The translations under genes and the position numbers were made by a program. A stretch of DNA of 64,000 bases from Parathalassolituus penaei (lineage in GTDB: Bacteria; Pseudomonadota; Gammaproteobacteria; Pseudomonadales; Oceanobacteraceae): NCBI RefSeq assembly GCF_026626885.1, contig NZ_JAPNOA010000019.1:124001-188000 (forward strand), given 5' to 3'. This document shows, piece after piece, positions 1 through 8,409 of this stretch. Below the pieces are notes generated by a model, which was not told the origin of the DNA, searched no databases, and saw only the letters and a program-made list of their open reading frames with translations. The stretch's first letter is position 1, and each line of letters begins with the position of its first letter.

Positions 1-1
1 C

Positions 2-1363
2 TGGCAGGTAATTCCTCGCGTTAACGGTCACGATCCTGTGGAAATCAAACAGGCCATCGAAACCGCTCGCGCCAACAGCGAACAGCCAACCCTGATCTGC
101 TGCAAAACCATCATCGGCTTCGGTTCTCCAAACAAACAGGGCAAGGAAGAGTGCCACGGCGCGCCACTGGGTGACGACGAAATCGCCCTGACCCGTCAGG
201 CTCTGAACTGGAACCATGGCCCATTCGAAGTTCCTGCTGACGTCTACGCCGGTTGGGATGCCAAGACCAAAGGCGCTGCCGCTGAACAAGCCTGGGCTGA
301 CAAGTTTGCCGCCTACGCTGCGGCTTACCCGGAACTGGCGGTTGAATTCGAACGTCGCGTAAAAGGCGAACTGCCAGCTGACTTCAGCGAAAAAGCCGCT
401 GCTTACATCGCCGAATGTCAGGCCAAGGGTGAAGTGGTTGCTTCCCGTAAAGCTTCCCAGAACAGCCTGAACGCTTTTGGCCCTCTGCTGCCAGAATTCC
501 TCGGCGGTTCTGCTGACCTGGCAGGCTCCAACCTGACCCTGTGGAAAGGCTGCAAGGGTGTGAGCGAACACGATGCCACTGGTAACTACCTGTTCTACGG
601 TGTGCGTGAGTTCGGTATGAGCGCCATCATGAACGGTATCGCCCTGCACAAAGGCTTTATCCCTTACGGCGCGACGTTCCTGATGTTCATGGAATACGCC
701 CGTAACGCCGTACGTATGGCGGCCCTGATGAAACAGCGCTCCATCTTCGTTTACACCCACGACTCCATCGGTCTGGGCGAAGACGGCCCGACTCACCAAC
801 CAGTGGAACAGGTTGCCAACCTGCGCAACACTCCAAACCTGGAAACCTGGCGTCCATGTGACACCGTGGAATCCGCAACGGCCTGGAAGTCTGCGATTGA
901 ACGCACCAGCGGCCCAAGCGCACTGATCTTCTCCCGTCAAAACCTGAAGCATCAGGACCGCTCTGCCGAGCAGGTTGCTGCGATTGCCAAGGGTGGTTAC
1001 GTGCTGAAAGACTGTGACGGCACCCCGGAAGCCATCATCATTGCCACCGGTTCTGAAGTAGAACTGGCAACTGCCGCTGCCGAACAGCTGGCAGGCAAGA
1101 AAGTGCGCGTGGTTTCCATGCCGTGTGCCGAGCTGTTCTGCAAGCAGGACGCCGCCTACATCGAGTCAGTACTGCCAGCCGCCGTATCAGCCCGTGTTGC
1201 GGTTGAAGCCCTGCACAAGGACTACTGGTACAAGTTTGTTGGCCTGAACGGCAAGATCATTGGTATGGACACATTCGGTGAATCCGCCCCAGCCGGCGCC
1301 CTGTTCAAGGAATTCGGCATCACTGTCGAAGCCGTGGTTGAAGCTGTAAACAGCCTGGTGTAA
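2..1363 (+). CDS. tkt: Transketolase, C-terminal part (5' end outside window)
   Basis: Thiamine-diphosphate enzyme of the non-oxidative pentose phosphate pathway that moves two-carbon ketol units between sugar phosphates in the cytosol. The reading frame is open from base 2, so the gene is cut by the window edge and the GTG at 38 is internal. The visible part carries the family segment [19 protein letters not shown], the pyrimidine-binding domain with [14 protein letters not shown] and [18 protein letters not shown], and the C-terminal domain ending near [20 protein letters not shown]. All are typical of bacterial transketolase A/B. A strong hairpin terminator follows directly. The identification is secure; only the N-terminal third or so is missing. 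Confidence 0.97.
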   Translation, partial: WQVIPRVNGHDPVEIKQAIETARANSEQPTLICCKTIIGFGSPNKQGKEECHGAPLGDDEIALTRQALNWNHGPFEVPADVYAGWDAKTKGAAAEQAWADKFAAYAAAYPELAVEFERRVKGELPADFSEKAAAYIAECQAKGEVVASRKASQNSLNAFGPLLPEFLGGSADLAGSNLTLWKGCKGVSEHDATGNYLFYGVREFGMSAIMNGIALHKGFIPYGATFLMFMEYARNAVRMAALMKQRSIFVYTHDSIGLGEDGPTHQPVEQVANLRNTPNLETWRPCDTVESATAWKSAIERTSGPSALIFSRQNLKHQDRSAEQVAAIAKGGYVLKDCDGTPEAIIIATGSEVELATAAAEQLAGKKVRVVSMPCAELFCKQDAAYIESVLPAAVSARVAVEALHKDYWYKFVGLNGKIIGMDTFGESAPAGALFKEFGITVEAVVEAVNSLV

Positions 1364-1378
1364 TGCAGGCATGCCTGC

Positions 1379-1418
1379 GGGGCCCTTGTCTGTTCAGGCA
1401 AGGGCCCCGTTGCTTTTG
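1379..1418 (+). terminator. Rho-independent terminator after tkt
   Basis: A perfect 10-bp stem, GGGGCCCTTG with CAAGGGCCCC, closes a 10-nt loop and is followed by GTTGCTTTT. It lies 15 nt after the tkt stop codon and separates it from rlhA. Confidence 0.85.
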
Positions 1419-1472
1419 CAGTCCGGTATTTGTTATACCCCCTTCCCCGCACGTCAATTCGCAGTAGTCACC

Positions 1473-3455
1473 ATGCTCAAAAAACACCAGCTCGAACTGT
1501 TAAGCCCCGCCCGCGATGTCAGCATCGCCAAAGAGGCAATCCTCCACGGCGCTGACGCGGTTTATATCGGCGGTCCCAGCTTTGGCGCGCGTCATAACGC
1601 CGCCAACTCGGTCGCTGACATTGCCGGACTGGTTGAGTTTGCGCGTCTGTTTCATGCGAAGGTGTTTGTCACCCTCAACACCATCCTCCACGACGATGAA
1701 GTGGAACCGGCCCGTGCTCTGATTCACGAGCTGTACAACGCCGGTGTGGATGCCCTGATCGTGCAGGACATGGGCGTGCTGGAAATGGACATTCCCCCCA
1801 TCGAATTACACGCCAGTACCCAGTGTGATATCCGCCGCCTCGACAAGGCCAAATTCCTGTCGCAGGCCGGTTTCTCCCAGATTGTGCTGGCGCGCGAACT
1901 GAATCTGCAGGAAATCCGTACCATCGCCGATAACGTGGATGCAGCGGTTGAGTTCTTTATTCACGGCGCTCTGTGTGTGGCCTTCTCGGGCCAGTGCAAT
2001 ATCTCCCACGCCCAGACCGGCCGCAGTGCCAACCGTGGAGATTGCTCCCAGGCCTGCCGTCTGCCGTACACCCTGAAAGACGACAAGGGTCGTGTGGTGG
2101 CCTACGACAAGCACCTGCTGTCGATGAAAGACAATAACCAGACCGATAACCTCCATGCGCTGGTCGATGCCGGTGTCCGCTCCTTCAAGATTGAAGGTCG
2201 CTACAAGGACGTCAGTTACGTCAAGAACATCACCGCCCACTATCGCAAGCTGCTGGACGAAATCCTCACCGAACGTCCGGAACTGGCACGTGCCTCCAGT
2301 GGTTACACAGAGCATTTCTTTGCCCCGAACCCGGAAAAAACCTTCCATCGCGGTAGCACCGACTACTTCGTGACCAACCGCCAGATCGACATCGGCGCGT
2401 TCGACTCTCCGAAGTTTGTAGGCTTGCCTGTGGGGGAACTGATTGGCGTCGGCAAACAGGATCTCACCGTCCAGACCGATACCCAGCTGACCAACGGTGA
2501 TGGCCTCAACGTGCTGGTGAAACGCGAAGTGGTGGGCTTCCGCGTCAACAACGTCTACCCGCTGTGTGACTTTGACTACGACGGCAAACACGTCTGGCAA
2601 TACCGCGTAGTGCCGAATGAAATGCCGGCCGACCTCAACAAATTGCGCCTGCCGCTGGTACTGAACCGTAACCTCGACCACAACTGGCAGCAGGCACTGC
2701 TGAAAACTTCGGCCGAACGTCGGGTGCTGGTGAACTGGCAGATCGACTCCCGTCAGGAGCAGCTGACGGCAACCGTTACCAGTGAAGATGGCAGCAGCGT
2801 CAGCGCCTCCCTGCCCGGCCCATTTGAAGCCGCCAAGAACACTGAAAAATCCCTGCAACAGTTGCAGGATACCTTTGCCCAGCTTGGTAACACCATTTAC
2901 CACGCCGAGCAGGTCAATATTGCGGGTGACGCCTGGTTTGTTCCGGGTTCGCTGCTCAAGACCCTGCGTCGTGATCTGATCGAACAGTTAACAGCAGCCC
3001 GTATTGCGGCCTACCCACGTGGTTTCCGCAAAGCGGTCAGCGACCCGGCACCGGTTTACCCGGATACCCAGCTGTCGTTCCTCGATAACGTTTACAACGA
3101 AAAAGCGCGCGAGTTTTACAAGCGTTTTGGTGTGCAGCTGATCGAAGCAGCATTTGAAGCGCATGAAGAAACCGGTGATGTTCCGGTGATGATCACCAAA
3201 CACTGCCTGCGTTTTTCGTTCAATCTGTGCCCGAAACAGGCCAAAGGTGTTACCGGTGTGATCACCAAGGTCAGCGATATGCAGCTGGTTCACGGTGATG
3301 AGGTGTTAACCCTGAAGTTCGACTGCAAACCCTGTGAAATGCACGTGGTCGGCAAGATCAAGCCGCATATTTTCAATGGCCCACAACCAGGCAGTGTTGA
3401 AAGTGGTGTTGGCTTCTTTGATCCGGCCAACCTGATCATGAGCAGCCGTGACTGA
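1473..3455 (+). CDS. rlhA: 23S rRNA 5-hydroxycytidine synthase RlhA (U32 family)
   Basis: Large U32 'peptidase' family protein of 660 aa. In E. coli, RlhA (formerly YdcP, about 650 aa) makes 5-hydroxycytidine in 23S rRNA. The N-terminal TIM-barrel-like domain begins LELLSPARDVSIAKEAILHG and contains the signature FIHGALCVAFSGQCNISH followed by the Cys-containing RGDCSQACRLPY. The C-terminal region has further conserved cysteines (KHCLRFSFNLC, DCKPCEMHV), fitting an Fe-S or metal site. The length matches RlhA and not the shorter TrhP/UbiU types. ATG 1473 is chosen because the family starts with MLKKHQLELL; an in-frame ATG at 1371 would add 34 non-conserved residues and overlap the tkt terminator. 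Confidence 0.9.
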   Translation: MLKKHQLELLSPARDVSIAKEAILHGADAVYIGGPSFGARHNAANSVADIAGLVEFARLFHAKVFVTLNTILHDDEVEPARALIHELYNAGVDALIVQDMGVLEMDIPPIELHASTQCDIRRLDKAKFLSQAGFSQIVLARELNLQEIRTIADNVDAAVEFFIHGALCVAFSGQCNISHAQTGRSANRGDCSQACRLPYTLKDDKGRVVAYDKHLLSMKDNNQTDNLHALVDAGVRSFKIEGRYKDVSYVKNITAHYRKLLDEILTERPELARASSGYTEHFFAPNPEKTFHRGSTDYFVTNRQIDIGAFDSPKFVGLPVGELIGVGKQDLTVQTDTQLTNGDGLNVLVKREVVGFRVNNVYPLCDFDYDGKHVWQYRVVPNEMPADLNKLRLPLVLNRNLDHNWQQALLKTSAERRVLVNWQIDSRQEQLTATVTSEDGSSVSASLPGPFEAAKNTEKSLQQLQDTFAQLGNTIYHAEQVNIAGDAWFVPGSLLKTLRRDLIEQLTAARIAAYPRGFRKAVSDPAPVYPDTQLSFLDNVYNEKAREFYKRFGVQLIEAAFEAHEETGDVPVMITKHCLRFSFNLCPKQAKGVTGVITKVSDMQLVHGDEVLTLKFDCKPCEMHVVGKIKPHIFNGPQPGSVESGVGFFDPANLIMSSRD

Positions 3456-3516
3456 TCCACTCGTCGACTGACAATCTGACTAATTGCATCCAACAAATAA
3501 CCATTATTTACGACAA

Positions 3517-3760
3517 GGGCTCCTCTGAATAACCAGGAGCCGCTCTGGCTTATCAGGACAGAAGCCGGTTTGATGGCATAGCGGGCTGTGTCAAAAACCG
3601 GCGACACCGAGTCATCGCCATACCCCAAGCCCCGAAGGGCGCGGACTACAGCGCATTTGAGCAGTCAAAAGGACTCGGCCGGACAGACGCTGCTTCTTTC
3701 GCCTTGCTCACTCGTCCTGCAACGCTCGCACAGTGCTGTGAATCGTTATTCAGAGTGCCC
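3517..3760. mobile_element. MITE-like element with imperfect terminal inverted repeats
   Basis: A 244-bp segment without a gene, bounded by GGGCTCCTCTGAATAA at the left and the complement of GGGCACTCTGAATAA at the right. With the outer CAA/TTG the ends match over 18-19 nt, with one substitution and one indel. TCTGAATAA-type ends resemble those of some IS families, so a non-autonomous derivative is likely. No transposase and no clear target duplication are visible. It fills most of the 3456-4020 gap between rlhA and the next gene. Confidence 0.45.
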
Positions 3761-4020
3761 TTGGTGAGCGGATGCTTATTGCTTGCCTCATGCTATATCT
3801 AAATATTTTCCTGTTTGGCACGTTTTGTCCTATTCAATGTTCCATCGACCAGATTCTCTCTTGGCAATTCCTGACACACGGCATTAACGTCTAATTGTAG
3901 GATGGGTTACCATGCCGTCTCCCAACAATGAGTCAGTTCTCATTAAGGCTGGCACATAGTGGGCGTTTACAGGAGCAACCGGCTGCTATTGACATTGCAG
4001 CACATTATCCCGGACGAAAC

Positions 4021-4506
4021 ATGGAAAACAGGACAGCCTTTACCGACATGCAGTCAATGGATGAAGCTCTGGAAACAGAGCTTGGCAATCAACAGAAACT
4101 GTCGTTTACCGCTGAAACCTCGAAGAAAGAATTTCACTTTGAAACCTTTCGTATTCGTGGTGCAACCCATCTGGAAACCGTTTTGACGATTTACCGCGAT
4201 GGTCGTTGGACCTCCAGTAGCCGAATCAAAACGGGAAATTCACCGTTCAAACCGCAAATTTCCCTGTCACTGGAGTTCTTCCGCAAATCAACTGGTATGC
4301 AAGTACCGGTCGGTAGTACTGAACTTGACTGGAGCCCCAAAGTGCTCTGGAGCAGTACCTTCGGAAAAAATGATGAAAAGGTTATAGAGAAAAAAGGCAG
4401 CAGTGATTTTGTGCGCCAGTTTTTTGATGTGCTGCATTCTGACGCTGAAGGCAAATTAAAAATGCGCCTACAGCGTCGCGATAGCTGGATCAGCCGTCTA
4501 TTCTAA
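4021..4506 (+). CDS. Uncharacterised soluble protein
   Basis: I do not recognise this 161-aa protein. It has no signal peptide or membrane segment. The central part is rich in beta-strand-like stretches (KLSFTAETSKKEFHFETF, ETVLTIYRDGRWTSSS) and the C-terminus is basic (MRLQRRDSWISRLF). ATG 4021 is taken as start; the frame stays open upstream to 3928, and ATG 4051 is an alternative. None has a clear Shine-Dalgarno sequence. It sits between two MITE-like elements, so it may be in a region of recent rearrangement. It has no operon partners. Confidence 0.5.
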   Translation: MENRTAFTDMQSMDEALETELGNQQKLSFTAETSKKEFHFETFRIRGATHLETVLTIYRDGRWTSSSRIKTGNSPFKPQISLSLEFFRKSTGMQVPVGSTELDWSPKVLWSSTFGKNDEKVIEKKGSSDFVRQFFDVLHSDAEGKLKMRLQRRDSWISRLF

Positions 4507-4521
4507 AAGCCTTTAGGAGAT

Positions 4522-4833
4522 ATCTATTTAATCCTGCACAACTCTCGGCTCTGATTCCTGCTTCGCCATGCAGTCGTGCGCGAGTGTTGCCGGTTCTCAG
4601 AGCAGTGTGGAGAACGCAGTGAAATGATGAACCAACCGGGCCGGGTCCTTTTAAAGTCGGGCCGTGCAGGTTCTCTAACGCAGCGATGATCGGCGGCAAC
4701 CCACGTCCTTCGGGGCTACTGGATGATTCCGACTCTGTGCCGCCAGTTTTTGACTTGACCCGTCAGGCCTGCAAACTGGCTGCGTGATTCGTAATCATCC
4801 GGAAGCCCAGAGCGGGCACCGGATTAAATAGAT
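4522..4833. mobile_element. MITE-like element with 13-bp perfect terminal inverted repeats
   Basis: ATCTATTTAATCC at 4522-4534 is exactly repeated in inverse at 4821-4833. The similarity continues inward imperfectly for about 20 more bases (CTCTCGGCT against CTCTGGGCT). The enclosed roughly 300 bp has no convincing reading frame and fills the gap between two genes. Terminal inverted repeats around non-coding DNA of this size suggest a non-autonomous mobile element. Its ends differ from those of the element at 3517-3760. Confidence 0.45.
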
Positions 4834-4840
4834 GCCCCCT

Positions 4841-5314
4841 TTACTCTTGCCAGTCGTCAGACTCCATCGCATCAAAACGATTGGTCTGACGCTGGCGTTC
4901 TCGTAACAGCCGCTGCAACCAGGGTTCGGGTTCTCCCTCTAATTGCTGCTGTAATGCGGTGGTTAATTCTTCGATCTCGGGTCCTTCGCTGACCTGTCTT
5001 GGCGTCACTCCCAGAGATAACAACTGTCGAGTTGCTGAACCACCAATAGAGCCACAATACAGCAGATCAGCACCACGGAGCCAGGCAAGGCGCGGTTTGA
5101 GCTTGTCTTCGTTACCATCCTTCTTGCCATACTCAAACTGCTGTACCGCCACCAGTTCGGCATGCCCAACGCTGACAAGATACAGATAGAAAGCCTGAGC
5201 AGAACCAAAATGCTGATCAACAATGTCCCCTTCCTGTGAGGCAAAGGCAACCTTCAATGCCAATGGCGACGCTGCCAACTCAGCAACCGATTCAATTGAT
5301 AAACAGGTATTCAT
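4841..5314 (-). CDS. NifX/NifB-type dinitrogenase cofactor domain protein
   Basis: A 157-aa protein with the NifX/NifB C-terminal (Fe-Mo cofactor carrier) domain: KVAFASQEGDIVDQHFGSA matches the family core with its conserved HFG, and LLYCGSIGGSATRQLL fits the second half. Family members bind metal clusters or cofactor precursors. No nitrogenase gene is visible, so a role in nitrogen fixation is not implied. ATG 5314 is chosen because AGGAG lies 6 nt upstream; the frame stays open 19 codons further with no ribosome site. The acidic C-terminus (MESDDWQE) is unusual. It stands alone, with a MITE-like element just past its 3' end. Confidence 0.8.
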   Translation of the reverse strand: MNTCLSIESVAELAASPLALKVAFASQEGDIVDQHFGSAQAFYLYLVSVGHAELVAVQQFEYGKKDGNEDKLKPRLAWLRGADLLYCGSIGGSATRQLLSLGVTPRQVSEGPEIEELTTALQQQLEGEPEPWLQRLLRERQRQTNRFDAMESDDWQE

Positions 5315-5459
5315 GGCTAACTCCTGAAGCAGCATGGGAATATCCTTTGGATTCTGCAAGCAGCAGACCATACCTGTATCCGGGAGACCGAATTATTTTC
5401 ATTTAGAATCAAGCACCTGGGTACCCAATATCATCTTTGACAGCCACTGACTGGCGTTC

Positions 5460-5489
5460 TTACGACAAACAGGATGAGGTTTGTCGTAA
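5460..5489. promoter_or_regulatory. Perfect 11-bp inverted repeat
   Basis: TTACGACAAAC and GTTTGTCGTAA flank an 8-nt spacer in the gap upstream of the NifX-like gene. There is no downstream T-tract on either strand, so it is more likely an operator or RNA hairpin than a terminator. Its partner protein is unknown. Confidence 0.35.
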
Positions 5490-5554
5490 AAACTACACGA
5501 CTCACAGCAGTGAGCAGGGGATGGGATATGAAATACTGACCTCTGGCCAGATGA

Positions 5555-5674
5555 GTGAGCAACCTCGAACGCCACCAGCGTTATCTGACAGGGCTGTATA
5601 TCGGCGGCTTATTAACGGCCGGAGCCTTCGCCTTTGTACCGGGAAGGCTCTTGCACAGCTGGTTGTTCGGCTGA
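5555..5674 (+). pseudogene. Short membrane-protein C-terminal fragment, DUF2306-like (doubtful)
   Basis: From GTG 5555 the frame encodes 39 residues including RHQRYLTGLYIGGLL and AFAFVPGRLLHSWLFG. These look like the last transmembrane helix and C-terminus of DUF2306-type membrane proteins. No ribosome site and no upstream part of such a gene is present, so this is read as a gene remnant. It could also be a real very small membrane protein. It occupies the gap between the NifX-like and thioesterase genes. Confidence 0.3.
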
Positions 5675-5676
5675 CT

Positions 5677-6189
5677 TCAGGTAGCCGGACGCTGATAGGG
5701 TTGGACGGAATGGAACATGGCTTCCAGCGCCTGCAAATCCGGCAACGGCACCAGCTCCATTTTGGCAAATTGCTCCGGGGTAAACGGCGCAAAATCCCCT
5801 TCAGCGGCGGCCATCAGATCACCGTTGAGGTTGCGCATTTCGGCATGCAGCATCAGCTGGCGTTTGCTTTTTTCTTCCCCTACCCACGAAAACACTTCCA
5901 GCTGGTCGCCGATAAACACCGGTTTGCTGAAGCGTACCCGGATTTCACGGGTCAGCGGAAACTGCTCACGGAAGTAGATACAGGCCCAGGCCATGGCCTC
6001 GTCCAGAATCGTGGTGGTGACACCACCATGCGACAGACGACTCCAGCCTCGTACATGTTCCGGAATCTGCACCCGGGCACGAATACGTTCACCGTCGGTG
6101 GCAAAGGTCATTTTCAGACCTTCGTGGTTATGCGGGCCGCAAGCAAAACAGTCCGGCGAGACGTTCTTCAGTGGCATCCATTCAGACAT
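5677..6189 (-). CDS. PaaI-like hot-dog fold thioesterase
   Basis: A 170-aa hot-dog fold protein of the PaaI/YbgC-type acyl-CoA thioesterase group. CFACGPHNHEGLKM is the typical N-terminal segment, and WSRLSHGGVTTTILDEAMAW holds the HGG and the acidic residue used in catalysis. FSKPVFIGDQLEVF continues the fold. The likely reaction is hydrolysis of an acyl-CoA thioester; the substrate cannot be told. ATG 6189 is used: it overlaps the upstream dehydrogenase stop by 8 nt and has GGAAGAGG about 9 nt upstream, so the two genes are translationally coupled. Confidence 0.82.
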   Translation of the reverse strand: MSEWMPLKNVSPDCFACGPHNHEGLKMTFATDGERIRARVQIPEHVRGWSRLSHGGVTTTILDEAMAWACIYFREQFPLTREIRVRFSKPVFIGDQLEVFSWVGEEKSKRQLMLHAEMRNLNGDLMAAAEGDFAPFTPEQFAKMELVPLPDLQALEAMFHSVQPYQRPAT

Positions 6190-7213
6190 CAGCATTGGCC
6201 TCTTCCAGCTCACCATGTTTCAGCACAATACGATAACGCGGGCTGCCGTTACGCAGATGCGCCAGCGCCTTGTTGACGTCTTTCATGGCAAACAGCTCGA
6301 TCTGGGGCCGAATGTTATGGCGCACCGCAAAATCGAGCATGGTAGCAATGGTCGACGGGCTGCCGACCGGCGACGACGAAATCGAACGCTGAGCCGCCAT
6401 CAGGCTGAAAATATTCACCTGCACCGGCTCCATCAAGGCACCCACAAAATGCAGGCGGCCACGTGGTTTCAGGCAGTTGATATAACGGTTCCATTCCAGA
6501 CCGACGTTAACGGTCGACAGGATCAGGTCAAAACTGCCGGTGGCAGCCTTGAGGGCATCCTTGCTGCGTGAATCGAGGGTGGCATGCGCCCCCAGCGCCA
6601 ACAGCTCATCGTGTTTGTCCGGTGAGGAGGTAAACGCGGTGACATGACAGCCCCAGGCACGCAGGAATTGCAGTGCCAGATGACCGAGACCACCAATACC
6701 GATCACCGCCACCCGCGAGGTCGGTGACAGGTTGTATTGCAGAATCGGGTTAAAGACCGTCACACCGCCACAAAACAGCGGCCCGGCAACGTCCATGGGC
6801 AGATCATCCGGCAGCTTCACCACGCTGGTAGCCTGGGCGCGGACGTGATCGGCAAACCCACCATGACGGCCAACAATGGTGCCTTCGGCATCACTGCAGA
6901 GGTTGTGATCGCCGGTCATACAGCAGGCACACTGGTTGCAGTAACCGGAGTTCCAGCCAAGGCCAACGCGGTCACCCACCTTGAAGGCGGTGACATGGCT
7001 GCCCACCTCCGAAATGCGCCCCGCCACCTCATGGCCCGGCACAAACGGGTAAGCGGTCATCCCCCACTGGTTATCCAGCATGCTCAGATCACTGTGACAG
7101 ACGCCGCAATACTCAACGGCAATCTCGACCTGATCATGTCCCAGCTCGCCGGGGTTATATTCAAACGAGCGCAGCTCCGCCCCGGGCGCCAGTGCGGCAT
7201 AAGCCTTGATCAT
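6182..7213 (-). CDS. Zinc-dependent alcohol dehydrogenase, cinnamyl-alcohol/YahK type
   Basis: A 343-aa medium-chain dehydrogenase/reductase oxidising or reducing an alcohol/aldehyde pair with NAD(P). The catalytic zinc site is given by CGVCHSD and GHEVAGRI. The structural zinc cysteines are in CNQCACCMTGDHNLC. The nucleotide-binding Rossmann motif is VIGIGGLGHLALQ. The pattern resembles YahK and cinnamyl alcohol dehydrogenases, which usually prefer NADPH. ATG 7213 has AGGAG 6 nt upstream; the frame upstream of it lacks one. It is the first gene of a two-gene operon with the thioesterase. Confidence 0.9.
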   Translation of the reverse strand: MIKAYAALAPGAELRSFEYNPGELGHDQVEIAVEYCGVCHSDLSMLDNQWGMTAYPFVPGHEVAGRISEVGSHVTAFKVGDRVGLGWNSGYCNQCACCMTGDHNLCSDAEGTIVGRHGGFADHVRAQATSVVKLPDDLPMDVAGPLFCGGVTVFNPILQYNLSPTSRVAVIGIGGLGHLALQFLRAWGCHVTAFTSSPDKHDELLALGAHATLDSRSKDALKAATGSFDLILSTVNVGLEWNRYINCLKPRGRLHFVGALMEPVQVNIFSLMAAQRSISSSPVGSPSTIATMLDFAVRHNIRPQIELFAMKDVNKALAHLRNGSPRYRIVLKHGELEEANADV

Positions 7214-7353
7214 GACAACTCCTGAAAAATCGAATTCCACTACACAGAGTACGCTGGCCAGAACGACCCTGCCAGTATCAGAACCTGATCAGGGCGTTCC
7301 GGCTATTGGACATTCGCCACAGACGTTATCGCTCGGAGTGTAGAAGTCCAACG

Positions 7354-7905
7354 TCAGGCGTCTGCTGTAACGGTCTCGAACTCTTCCACCAGCTGTTCAA
7401 CCCAGCGCGCCAGACGGTCATCGGTGAGTTCAAACTGCTGGTCATCATCAATCGCCAGCCCACAGAATTGCGATTTATCGGCATTGGCGGCACGCGAAGC
7501 GGTGAAGTCATATCCCTCGGTCGACCAGGCACCAATCACCTGAGCCCCGGTGGCCAGAATGCGCTCGTTGAGCCAGCCCAAAGCATCGACAAAATAGTCA
7601 CCGTAACCAAACTGATCGCCCAGGCCGTACATGGCCACCACAGTGTCACTGAGATTGGCTTGGCGCAGGGATTCGTCAAAATCCTCCCAGTCGCACTGGA
7701 TGCCACCAAAATCCCAGGTCGGAATCCCCAGAATCAGCAGATCAAACGACTCCAACGCCGCCACGGTGGCATCAGTCACGTTAAATACATCCGCCACCAC
7801 ACCACGCTGTTCAAACAGGGTTGCAAGCCGATTGGCCATTTCCTCTGTATTGCCGGTATCAGTACCAAACACGATGCCAACCCGAGCAGAAGTGAAATCT
7901 GTCAT
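7354..7905 (-). CDS. fldB: Flavodoxin, long-chain FldB-like
   Basis: A 183-aa long-chain flavodoxin, a soluble FMN electron carrier. The phosphate-binding loop FGTDTGNTEEMA is at the N-terminus. FMN-stacking segments PTWDFGGIQCDWEDF and GLGDQFGYGDYF follow, then the long-chain insertion and WSTEGYDF. Length and motifs fit FldA/FldB; FldB is preferred by similarity of the C-terminal half, not by proof. A strong Fur-box match lies about 45-60 bp upstream, so expression under iron limitation, where flavodoxin replaces ferredoxin, is likely. Confidence 0.9.
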   Translation of the reverse strand: MTDFTSARVGIVFGTDTGNTEEMANRLATLFEQRGVVADVFNVTDATVAALESFDLLILGIPTWDFGGIQCDWEDFDESLRQANLSDTVVAMYGLGDQFGYGDYFVDALGWLNERILATGAQVIGAWSTEGYDFTASRAANADKSQFCGLAIDDDQQFELTDDRLARWVEQLVEEFETVTADA

Positions 7906-7948
7906 AACAATCCGGTATCCCTGTAATCGATGGTTGAAGAAATTATTC

Positions 7949-7967
7949 TCAAATGATAATAATTATC
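7949..7967. promoter_or_regulatory. Fur box between fldB and a divergent gene pair
   Basis: TCAAATGATAATAATTATC matches the 19-bp Fur consensus GATAATGATAATCATTATC at 15 of 19 positions. It lies in the shared 117-bp divergent promoter region of the flavodoxin gene and the gene at 8023, so iron may repress both. Confidence 0.7.
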
Positions 7968-8022
7968 ACATACATTTCAACCCTGAAATTTGTCAGGAAC
8001 ATTCCGGATCAGGAGGCTGGTG

Positions 8023-8409
8023 ATGTCGTCGGAAACTGCATTTGACCGATTTATGGAATTGCTGGAACTGCGTCAGAACGTGCGATACGGCCACCAGCCG
8101 CTCGCCAAACACCAGCTGCAGCGCTGGAGCCAACTCGAACAAAGCGGCTTTGCCAACCTCTGCAATTGCCAGAAGCGCAAAGTCTACCATCAGCAGTTTC
8201 GCCTCCTGATTGACACCATTGGCGACGAACTCGTGAATATCGAATGGCGAAGACTGTGCGTTCGTCAGATTTTGTATACCCTGCAAGGGCTGCAAAGCAT
8301 CAGCCACTCTGCCCCCCATAAAGAGCGACTACTGACACTGGAAGACGAGCTCTACCAGATTTGTCAGTACGCATTGCCCACTATTGGCCAACAGGCGGAC
8401 CCGGTATGA
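8023..8409 (+). CDS. Uncharacterised protein divergent from fldB
   Basis: A 128-aa protein that I do not recognise. It is mostly alpha-helical by composition and has no signal peptide. The only cysteines are the CNC of ANLCNCQKRKVYHQQF plus two single ones further on. ATG 8023 is chosen because AGGAGG lies 6 nt upstream; an in-frame codon at 7990 would lie nearer the Fur box. It overlaps the next gene by ATGA, so the two form an operon. The Fur box suggests an iron-related condition, which is inference. Confidence 0.65.
   Translation: MSSETAFDRFMELLELRQNVRYGHQPLAKHQLQRWSQLEQSGFANLCNCQKRKVYHQQFRLLIDTIGDELVNIEWRRLCVRQILYTLQGLQSISHSAPHKERLLTLEDELYQICQYALPTIGQQADPV

Noticed and set aside
1806-2903. 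365-aa frame antisense to rlhA
   Set aside because: Lies wholly inside the well-supported rlhA gene; typical antisense shadow of a GC-biased gene.
5460-5489. Terminator reading of the 11-bp inverted repeat
   Set aside because: No T-tract follows on either strand, so it is listed only as a possible regulatory site.
5437-6276. 279-aa plus-strand frame over the thioesterase gene
   Set aside because: The minus-strand thioesterase has clear family motifs over the same bases; this frame has none.
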